NCBI GenBank assembly: GCA_003139735.1
Contig: PLGA01000599.1
Span: 238 to 5,480 of the forward strand
Direction of reading: 5' to 3'
DNA: 5,243 nt
Source: Bryobacterales bacterium
GTDB taxonomy: Bacteria; Acidobacteriota; Terriglobia; Bryobacterales; Bryobacteraceae
The notes beneath the pieces were generated by a model that had not been told where the DNA came from, made no database searches, and worked only from the letters and a program-made list of their open reading frames with translations. A program made the translations under genes and the position numbers. Shown in pieces: positions 1 to 5,243 of the stretch; the first letter of the stretch is position 1; each line of letters opens with the position of its first letter.

Positions 1-297
1 GGCGTCGCGCAGGGCGTTGCGCACTTCCTGCTCCAGGTAGCGCTGAAAGAAGCGGCCCGCGAAGATTTCGCGGCGGCTCTCTTCCACGCCGCGCATGCAC
101 ACGCGCACCAGGTCGAAAGGGAAGACTTTACGGCCGCCGGAGCGGTAGCTCTTTTCACGGACCTGGTCGAGCACGGCCAGGCGGATCTCGGCCAGCTCGG
201 GAGGCTCGTCCGGGGCGCGCTTCGGAGCGGGCGCGCCAGAGAGCGGGCTTTCGAAAACCGTCCGGCCGAATCGTTCGAGAAAGTCAGTCAGGTTCAT
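1..297 (-). CDS. N-terminal part of a protein resembling the start of FhaA-type FHA-domain proteins (partial)
   Basis: The first 99 codons are visible, from the ATG at 297; the rest lies beyond position 1. The frame stays open to the window edge, has a good ribosome site, and follows the fusion gene by 8 bp. The protein begins MNLTDFLERFGRTVFES, an amphipathic start, followed by a Pro/Ala-rich linker (about 20-33). A compact segment comes next: a helix (ELAEIRLAVLDQVREKS, about 34-50), a strand-like stretch after a GG turn (RKVFPFDLVRVCM, about 56-68), then a charged helix (about 70-98). This helix-strand-helix order and the 'lead peptide, linker, small domain' layout recall the N-terminal domain of mycobacterial FhaA (DUF3662), which precedes a phosphothreonine-binding FHA domain. 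No FHA motif is inside the window, so the call rests on this loose resemblance and on the neighbouring kinase and RodA/PBP fusion. A different scaffold protein is possible. There is no signal peptide or membrane helix in the visible part, so it is probably cytoplasmic. Confidence 0.8.
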   Translation of the reverse strand, partial: MNLTDFLERFGRTVFESPLSGAPAPKRAPDEPPELAEIRLAVLDQVREKSYRSGGRKVFPFDLVRVCMRGVEESRREIFAGRFFQRYLEQEVRNALRDA

Positions 298-301
298 ATC
301 G

Positions 302-307
302 CCACCT
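302..307 (-). promoter_or_regulatory. Ribosome binding site of the downstream FhaA-like gene
   Basis: On the minus strand AGGTGG overlaps the TAG stop of the fusion gene and lies 4 nt before the ATG at 297. It supports that start and tight coupling of the two genes. Confidence 0.6.
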
Positions 308-3300
308 ATGGCATCCAACCCAAATCTCGCGCGGCTTCCATGACCTCGCGGGCGATGGGCGCGGCCACGCGCGCGCCGTAACCGCCGTGCTCCACCAGGA
401 CGGCGAAGGCCAGGCGGCTGGAAGCATCGCCATCGTAAGGCGCAAAACCGACGAACCAACTGTGCGGCGCGCCCACGTCCAGTTGGGCTGTGCCGGTCTT
501 GCCGGCCATGGAGAGGGGCGTTCCGGCCATGGCCTGGCGCGCCGTCCCTTCGGTGACCACCCGCCGCATGGCGCCCGCCAGAAAATTGGCCTGAGCGGCG
601 GGCAGTACAGCAAGGGGAGCGTTGGTGCGCGGATTACTGGAATCGCCGATCCAGCGGCCTTCCGGCATGCGGCCTCCGGCGGCAATGGCGGCCGCCACGC
701 GGGCCATTTTAAAAGGGGAAGCCAGCACCGGTCCCTGGCCGTAGGAGGCGAATGGCAGCGCCTTGCGCAATTCCGTCGGATCGCCGGTGGAAAAGCCCAT
801 GCGCGCGGCGGTATCGGCCAACGCCAGCGAGCCTACGTCGTGCACGCCCAACTGCGCAAAATAGGCGTTGCAGGAGACCGCGATGGCGCGTTCCATATCG
901 AGCGTGCCGTGCGCGCGGTCGCCGATATCGTCTTTGATGGGCCGGTTCCAGCCGGGGATGATGGCGCCGGCGCGGCCGTCGGCAAGCGTGCGGCAGAGAA
1001 ACGTGCGATAACGCAGCGCGGGATCCTTGACCAGCGCAGCGATGGCGGTGACCAGCTTGAAAGCCGAGCCGGGCGGGTACTGGCCGTAGCGCGCGCGGTC
1101 CAACAGCTCATCGGGTGTGGCCGCGGCGGAGCGGGCGGCGGGCGGATCGGGCGCGGGAGCGCTCACCATGGCCAGCAGGTCGCCCGTGACCGCGCTCATC
1201 ACCACGACCGCGCCGTTCGATGCGCCCGCCGCGCGCAAGCGGCGCTCCAGAATCCGCTGGGCCCGAAGCTGAAGGCGGATATCGATGGTCAGGCGTACGG
1301 TGCGGTCGCGGGCCAGGATGCGCGCGATATCGGGATTGCCGGGTTGATGGCGATGGCGCACCAGCGGCGCCAACTCGGAGTACTCGTAGCCTTGCAGTCT
1401 GGCGTTCGAATCGCGCTCCACCAGCGACGTGTTGCTGGCGTCGAAGTTTTCGCCCGTGCGCAGATCGCCGATCAGGTGCGCGGTGGCGGAGCCAAAGGGA
1501 TAATGGCGGGCCTCGAAGCGCGAGGCAGCGGCATCGGGCGAAATGCCCAGCGCGGCGTATTCGGCCTGATGACGGAGCAACTCGTCCCAGTCGCTGGTGG
1601 CCAGCGGGACCCCGTTGCGGTCGTAGATGGAGCCGCGCGGGATCTCGCGCGCGAGCGAGTTCATGCGGGGATTGCGCTGCGCGCGCTTGACGCCATCCTC
1701 TTCATAAGTGCGGGCGTCGCGCGCCAGATAAGCTGCGTCCGCCACGACCTGGTAGCGAACGGCAAAGACCAGAAGCACGGCGGCGGCGCCGGCCAGGACG
1801 AATTGCAGCGGCCGTGCGGAGGCCGGCAGCAGACCCGGTTGTGGGGACCGCGAGCCCCTCGCGCTAATGGACGCCAGCAAAGCGAAAATCAGAAAGTTGG
1901 CCAGCATGGCGGTATTGCCGGAACTGAGGAACGGCGAAACGACGCCGGAGAGCGGGAGCACGCCGAGCACGCCGGAGCTGATCAGCAGCATCTCGCTCGA
2001 GAGGAGGGTCGAGAGGCCCAGCCCGAGGAAGAAACCGAAGTGGGTATCGGCGCGCACAGCGGCGCGAAAACCGCGCGCGACCAGAAACCCAAACAGCAGG
2101 AAAACCGTGGCCACGCCAACGGCGCCCCACTCCTCGCCAATGGCCGGCAGCACCAGGTCGGTGTTGCCCGCGGGAATCATTTCGGTATCGCCCCAGCCCG
2201 GTCCGGAGCCGAATGGGCCGCCGGTAGAAAAGGCCCAGATGGCGTGCGCCAGTTGATTTCCGCCGCGAACGTCGTTGTCCCAAGGCGACAGCCACATGTC
2301 GATGCGCTCGACCACGGTGCGGGGCTGGCCCAGGCGATAACCGACCGCAACCGAGCCAACCATCAGCGCCAGGCCAGCCAGCGCCAGGCCGGGGCGGCCG
2401 CGCGACACGGCGAACAGGCTGAGGAAGACGACGAACATTACGAGGGCCGGCCCAAGGTCTTTCAGCACGAAGAACATCACGAGCGAAATGCCGGTTGCGC
2501 AGAGAACCGGCGCGACGTGCTCTATGCGCGGCAGGCCAACCCGGCGGAAGAAGCCGGCCAAGACGCGCCTTTCGCGCAGATCGCGCAGGCGTTCCCAGTT
2601 GCGCGTGAAATAGCCGGCCAGGAAGAGTACCAGCAGAATCTTAATCAGCTCGACCGGTTGGAAGGGGCCCAGGTTCACTTTGGCGTCGTTACCGGCCGGA
2701 CCGCGGCCGAAGCGCAGCAACAAGCCGAACAGGCCCAGCGCGCCGAACAAGGGCGTATAACACCAATCCGACAGCCGCCGGTAATCGAAGGCGGGCAGGG
2801 CGGCCAGCGCCAGCACGGCACAGCCAAGAACGGCCCCCAGAGCGAACTTGCGGAACTCCAGCGTATCGCGCAGCGGATCGCGCATGCCGGCCATCAGAAT
2901 GAAGCCGATGCCGGTAAGCAGATGCAAGGCCGGGAGCAATGCCGTATCGCCGCGGAAGCGGGCCAGGCGCCAGACCAGCGCCACCAGATGAAAGCCGGCG
3001 AAATAGAGCGCGGCCCATAACAGGAACTGCCGGCGGAATTCCTCGGGCGTGCGCACGGCCATCAGCGGCTTAATGCGCGCCAGGGGAAGCAAGGAACGGC
3101 GCGGCAGTCCCGGCGCCCGCACGGCGACCAGCGCGCCCACGTTCGCCAGGGGGCGCGAGCGCTCCAGGAAATCGAACACCGTCTGCGCGGCCGATTCCCG
3201 CTGCTCGCGGTCTTGAAACGATTCGAGCAGCGGTGCCAGTTCCTGGGGACTGGAAACGGCATTGATTTGGACCAGCCGGCCGGCCGCGGCGAAGCTTCGG

Positions 3301-3452
3301 GACTTTCCGCCGTAGACCATGCCGAGGCCGGCAGCCACCAACAACGAGGCGCATAGCAGCCACAGCCAGTTGCCGCGAGGCATCCCAGATCTTTCCACGG
3401 CGAGGACGCTGGGCGTGGCGCCGGGCGCGGTCCAACTCTGGGTTACCGCCAT
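306..3452 (-). CDS. Natural fusion of RodA/FtsW-family SEDS glycosyltransferase and class B penicillin-binding transpeptidase
   Basis: This 1048-residue membrane enzyme is predicted to polymerise lipid II into glycan strands (SEDS half) and crosslink them (transpeptidase half). SEDS half, residues 1-530: I count 12 helices at roughly 29-47, 142-162, 172-190, 203-221, 230-247, 266-283, 312-330, 332-349, 354-372, 443-460, 471-490 and 511-529, with positively charged loops falling on the cytoplasmic side. Family marks are FQPVELIK (264-271), KDLG (331-334), the outer loop with FGSGPG and NTDLVLP carrying the expected catalytic Asp D432, GEEWG (439-443) and LPLSGVVSPFLSSG (499-512). Helices 2 and 3 are extra relative to 10-helix FtsW and match the layout of actinobacterial RodA. 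A roughly 90-residue outer insert follows helix 1. A short cytoplasmic linker (531-548) leads to the PBP anchor helix (549-566). PBP half: pedestal motif RGSIYDRNG (606-614), then the transpeptidase domain with SAFK (nucleophile S796, K799), SCN (860-862) and KTGTAQ (985-990). Its roughly 500 residues match the small PBPA type. No catalytic residue is missing. The stop is 8 bp before the next gene. Confidence 0.95.
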   Translation of the reverse strand: MAVTQSWTAPGATPSVLAVERSGMPRGNWLWLLCASLLVAAGLGMVYGGKSRSFAAAGRLVQINAVSSPQELAPLLESFQDREQRESAAQTVFDFLERSRPLANVGALVAVRAPGLPRRSLLPLARIKPLMAVRTPEEFRRQFLLWAALYFAGFHLVALVWRLARFRGDTALLPALHLLTGIGFILMAGMRDPLRDTLEFRKFALGAVLGCAVLALAALPAFDYRRLSDWCYTPLFGALGLFGLLLRFGRGPAGNDAKVNLGPFQPVELIKILLVLFLAGYFTRNWERLRDLRERRVLAGFFRRVGLPRIEHVAPVLCATGISLVMFFVLKDLGPALVMFVVFLSLFAVSRGRPGLALAGLALMVGSVAVGYRLGQPRTVVERIDMWLSPWDNDVRGGNQLAHAIWAFSTGGPFGSGPGWGDTEMIPAGNTDLVLPAIGEEWGAVGVATVFLLFGFLVARGFRAAVRADTHFGFFLGLGLSTLLSSEMLLISSGVLGVLPLSGVVSPFLSSGNTAMLANFLIFALLASISARGSRSPQPGLLPASARPLQFVLAGAAAVLLVFAVRYQVVADAAYLARDARTYEEDGVKRAQRNPRMNSLAREIPRGSIYDRNGVPLATSDWDELLRHQAEYAALGISPDAAASRFEARHYPFGSATAHLIGDLRTGENFDASNTSLVERDSNARLQGYEYSELAPLVRHRHQPGNPDIARILARDRTVRLTIDIRLQLRAQRILERRLRAAGASNGAVVVMSAVTGDLLAMVSAPAPDPPAARSAAATPDELLDRARYGQYPPGSAFKLVTAIAALVKDPALRYRTFLCRTLADGRAGAIIPGWNRPIKDDIGDRAHGTLDMERAIAVSCNAYFAQLGVHDVGSLALADTAARMGFSTGDPTELRKALPFASYGQGPVLASPFKMARVAAAIAAGGRMPEGRWIGDSSNPRTNAPLAVLPAAQANFLAGAMRRVVTEGTARQAMAGTPLSMAGKTGTAQLDVGAPHSWFVGFAPYDGDASSRLAFAVLVEHGGYGARVAAPIAREVMEAARDLGWMP

Positions 3453-5152
3453 GCACGCCTCCCCGGCGCGGGTTTGCGAACGGCGCCGTAATGCAAACGG
3501 CGCAGCTCTTTCCAGTGAGCTTCCACCTGGTCGAAGCCGCGAATCCTCTGGTACCGCGCCTCGGCTGTTTGCGCGTCGCGGCGGGCGAGTTGGGGCCGCA
3601 CGGCGGCTTCACCCTCGGCGCGCATGCGCCAGGCGTCGGCCTGCTGCTCGATCTCGCGGGGTCCCAAAGCGGCGCCCAGGCGTTGGGCCGCGGCGAACTC
3701 GGCGAGGGCCTTTTCCAGGTCGTGCAGCGAATAGACGTACAGCCGCGCCAGGGCCAGGTGCGGATCGGCGTCGCGCGGCATCTGTTGCGCAGCCTCGGTG
3801 AAATCGGCGCGCGCCGCGGCAACCGACTGCGCCCTGGCGATTCCGAAATACCGGTCACCGGCTACCCTTTCGAGCGTGGCGTAACCTCGGGCCAAGGCCA
3901 GCTCGCCTTTGGTGGCGCTGGCGGTATCGCCCAGGGCGACGGCGCGCGCCAGGTAGATTTCCGCCTTGTTCCAATCGAAATCGGCGAGCGCGGGCTCGCT
4001 GCCGGCGCAATAGGCCGCGATGATGCGACCGGCTTCGGAGGCATACAGCTCAGGCAGTTCGCCATCGGGAATCCGCGGCGCGGGAACCACTGGCGGAGCC
4101 GGCCGGGCGGCTGTAAGCGTTGTGGCCGTGCGCGGATGCCAGGAGTGCCAGGCCAGCGTGCCGCCGACGGACAACGCCATGCCAACCCCAAACCAAGCCA
4201 CGGCTTGAGCCGCCTTCAGCGCACGCCGCGCGCGCAGCAGCGTCTTGGTGGCCTGGCGGAAGCACGCGCGCGCAACTTCGATGGTGGCATTGGCGGCCCA
4301 CGGACGCCGCTCGATTTCGGCGAGCACGGGCCGGCGCTCGAGGAACGCCTGTAGATCGAATTGGAACTCCCCCGCCGACGCGTAGCGCCGCGACGGATCG
4401 GGCGCCAGGGCCTTGCCGATAATCGCGCGCAGGGCGTGCGGACAACTCGGAGGCAGGGCGCGCGGCGGCCGCTTCGAGCGGATCAGCCGTTCCAGCCGGC
4501 GCGTGTCCTCGGCGCGGTACGGCGGCTGGCCCGCCACCATTTCGTAAAGCGTCGCTCCCACGGCCCAGAGGTCGGACTGCTGGTCCACTTGCGAGTTCAA
4601 CAGGCGCTCCGGCGCGCAGTAGCCCGGACTGCCGAAGAGGTGCGCGGTGGCGTCACAATCGGCCCGCAGGGTCTTGGCGATGCCGAAATCAAGCAAACGC
4701 ACGGTATCATGCGGCCCCAGATGGATGTTCGAGGGCTTGATATCGCCGTGCACCACGGCCGATTCCCAGTTATGGAATTTGACGAGTTGTTCGCAGATTT
4801 CGAGCGCGATCACCGCGGCGCGGTTGGGATCGACGATGGTTTCGCTCCGCAGCACTTCGGCCAAATTGCGGCCTTCGACGTACTGCATGGCTACGAAGAA
4901 ATAGCCGTCCAGGTCTCCGAAGTCGTAAATCTCAACCACTCGCGGATCGATTCCGCTCAGTCCCTTCTGGATCGCGGCGCCGCGGCGTTCGGCTTCGATC
5001 ATCAACCGCGAATTGGAATCTTCGGCGTGCGGAATCAGCTTCAGGGCAGCCTTGCGGTTCCGGGCCGTATCGACGGCCAGATACACGTCGGTCATGCTCC
5101 GCCCGATCAGCCGCACGATTTCATAGGGCCCGAGTTTGGATGGCGCGGTCAT
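3443..5152 (-). CDS. Membrane Ser/Thr protein kinase (PknB/Hanks type) with extracytoplasmic TPR-like domain
   Basis: This 569-residue protein transfers phosphate from ATP to Ser/Thr of partner proteins. The kinase domain spans about residues 9-270. Visible motifs are the VAIK-type lysine K38 (AALK), catalytic loop HGDIKPSN (135-142, D137, K139, N142), DFG (155-157), APE (180-182), the SDLWAVG segment (193-199) and a late Arg in DPSRRY (251-257). Two things are odd. The glycine-rich loop reads IGRSMTDVY (16-24), keeping only the first glycine and one residue shorter than usual. The catalytic loop is HGD instead of HRD (non-RD). The other catalytic residues are intact, so I expect an active enzyme. 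A basic juxtamembrane stretch (about 280-315) leads to one membrane helix (about 316-336), a Pro/Ala-rich linker (348-362) and an outer domain with TPR-like helical pairs (about 393-495), then a basic tail. There are no PASTA repeats. The ATG has a nearby ribosome site. The stop overlaps the next gene by 10 bp, so the kinase and wall synthase are probably made together, and the synthase or the FHA-like neighbour are plausible substrates (inference). Confidence 0.93.
   Translation of the reverse strand: MTAPSKLGPYEIVRLIGRSMTDVYLAVDTARNRKAALKLIPHAEDSNSRLMIEAERRGAAIQKGLSGIDPRVVEIYDFGDLDGYFFVAMQYVEGRNLAEVLRSETIVDPNRAAVIALEICEQLVKFHNWESAVVHGDIKPSNIHLGPHDTVRLLDFGIAKTLRADCDATAHLFGSPGYCAPERLLNSQVDQQSDLWAVGATLYEMVAGQPPYRAEDTRRLERLIRSKRPPRALPPSCPHALRAIIGKALAPDPSRRYASAGEFQFDLQAFLERRPVLAEIERRPWAANATIEVARACFRQATKTLLRARRALKAAQAVAWFGVGMALSVGGTLAWHSWHPRTATTLTAARPAPPVVPAPRIPDGELPELYASEAGRIIAAYCAGSEPALADFDWNKAEIYLARAVALGDTASATKGELALARGYATLERVAGDRYFGIARAQSVAAARADFTEAAQQMPRDADPHLALARLYVYSLHDLEKALAEFAAAQRLGAALGPREIEQQADAWRMRAEGEAAVRPQLARRDAQTAEARYQRIRGFDQVEAHWKELRRLHYGAVRKPAPGRRAWR
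3458..3464 (-). promoter_or_regulatory. Strong ribosome binding site of the SEDS-PBP fusion gene
   Basis: On the minus strand GGGGAGG sits 5 nt before the ATG at 3452, inside the last codons of the kinase gene. This near-consensus Shine-Dalgarno sequence fixes the start at 3452, ahead of the next in-frame Met at codon 24. With the 10-bp overlap of stop and start (ATGGCGGTAA), it suggests re-initiation by ribosomes finishing the kinase. Confidence 0.8.
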
Positions 5153-5155
5153 CGG

Positions 5156-5243
5156 TTACCCTTTGAACCCCAGCGCCGCCCATACCAGCATGCCCAGCAG
5201 CAGGCCGTAGAGCAGGAAGGCGGCGCGGCCGGTGAACAGGCGG
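5156..5243 (-). CDS. C-terminal end of an unidentified protein with a terminal membrane helix (partial)
   Basis: Only the last 28 codons and a TAA stop (5158-5156) are inside the window; the gene starts beyond position 5243. The visible tail has a short basic stretch (RLFTGR), then about 20 hydrophobic residues rich in Leu, Ala and Gly (AAFLLYGLLLGMLVWAALGF), and ends in KG. This is what a tail-anchor or last transmembrane helix looks like, with the basic flank predicted on the cytoplasmic side. The stop lies 3 bp before the kinase ATG, so the two genes are almost certainly co-transcribed. In actinobacterial wall-signalling loci a PP2C-type phosphatase (PstP) accompanies the kinase, so a membrane phosphatase is one possible identity. 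Nothing in these 28 residues shows that, and the function is left open. Confidence refers to the reading frame being real. Confidence 0.72.
   Translation of the reverse strand, partial: RLFTGRAAFLLYGLLLGMLVWAALGFKG
5159..5164 (-). promoter_or_regulatory. Putative ribosome binding site of the kinase gene
   Basis: Reading the minus strand, AAAGGG lies 6 nt before the ATG at 5152 and inside the last codons of the preceding gene. It is a moderate Shine-Dalgarno match. Its position at the end of the upstream frame suggests translational coupling and supports this start codon. Confidence 0.5.

Noticed and set aside
1809..1862. Possible assembly artefact joining separate rodA and pbpA genes
   Set aside because: The linker stays in frame, has no internal ribosome-site-plus-start pair that I can see, and membrane topology is consistent across it. 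It reads as a genuine cytoplasmic linker.
387..3020. 877-codon open frame on the plus strand
   Set aside because: It lies wholly antisense to the SEDS-PBP gene. The translation is a low-complexity mix of Gly, Ala, Arg, Gln and His with no domain, motif or membrane pattern, as expected from the complement of a GC-rich gene.
3443..3452. Possible frameshift making the kinase and the synthase one broken gene
   Set aside because: The 10-bp overlap comes with a strong Shine-Dalgarno and a proper ATG, and both proteins are complete with expected termini, so these are two coupled genes.
3070..3858. 262-codon minus-strand frame spanning the kinase-synthase junction
   Set aside because: It is an out-of-frame shadow of both real genes with an Arg/Pro-rich composition. 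Both true frames are continuous with family motifs and a good ribosome site.
3491..4354. 287-codon open frame on the plus strand
   Set aside because: It is antisense to the C-terminal half of the kinase, Gly/Arg-rich without recognisable motifs. Kinase and TPR-like features on the other strand explain the region.
4742..5104. Kinase as a pseudokinase because of its poor glycine loop and HGD motif
   Set aside because: The ATP-anchoring Lys, catalytic Asp, metal-binding Asn and DFG Asp are all present, so loss of activity cannot be concluded from sequence.

Overview
This is a GC-rich, densely coded bacterial window in which everything I can support as a gene lies on the minus strand. Read in the direction of transcription, from 5243 down to 1, it holds four reading frames: (1) the last 28 codons of a protein ending in a membrane helix; (2) a membrane Ser/Thr protein kinase with a TPR-like outer domain; (3) a 1048-residue protein joining a SEDS peptidoglycan glycosyltransferase (RodA/FtsW family) to a class B penicillin-binding transpeptidase; and (4) the first 99 codons of a protein whose start resembles the N-terminal region of FhaA-type FHA proteins. 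The junctions are a 3-bp gap, a 10-bp overlap and an 8-bp gap, so the four frames look like one operon. No promoter or terminator is visible inside the window, and no non-coding stretch exceeds 8 bp.

The long plus-strand open frames, notably 387-3020 and 3491-4354, are antisense shadows of the two large genes. I see no RNA gene, mobile element, CRISPR array or repeat family.

The layout recalls the actinobacterial cell-wall signalling locus fhaA-fhaB-pstP-rodA-pbpA-pknA-pknB: kinase, RodA-type SEDS protein, PBPA-type transpeptidase and FHA protein side by side. Here the rodA and pbpA equivalents form one polypeptide in the same order (SEDS first, transpeptidase second). The SEDS half has two extra membrane helices near its N-terminus, as in actinobacterial RodA. 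However, the kinase carries TPR-like repeats outside the membrane instead of PASTA repeats. With the high GC and the kinase style, this fits Acidobacteriota (Solibacter/Bryobacter-like) better than Actinobacteria, but that assignment is inference from memory of family style and not from a search.

Working model: the fused enzyme both polymerises glycan strands and crosslinks them at the outer face of the membrane. The kinase senses something outside through its TPR-like domain and phosphorylates cytoplasmic targets. The FHA-type protein, if that identification is right, would read those phosphothreonines and connect them to wall synthesis. The most unusual parts are the one-chain SEDS-transpeptidase synthase, a roughly 90-residue extracytoplasmic insert after its first helix that faintly resembles a ComEA-type helix-hairpin-helix repeat, and the degenerate glycine-rich loop of the kinase.
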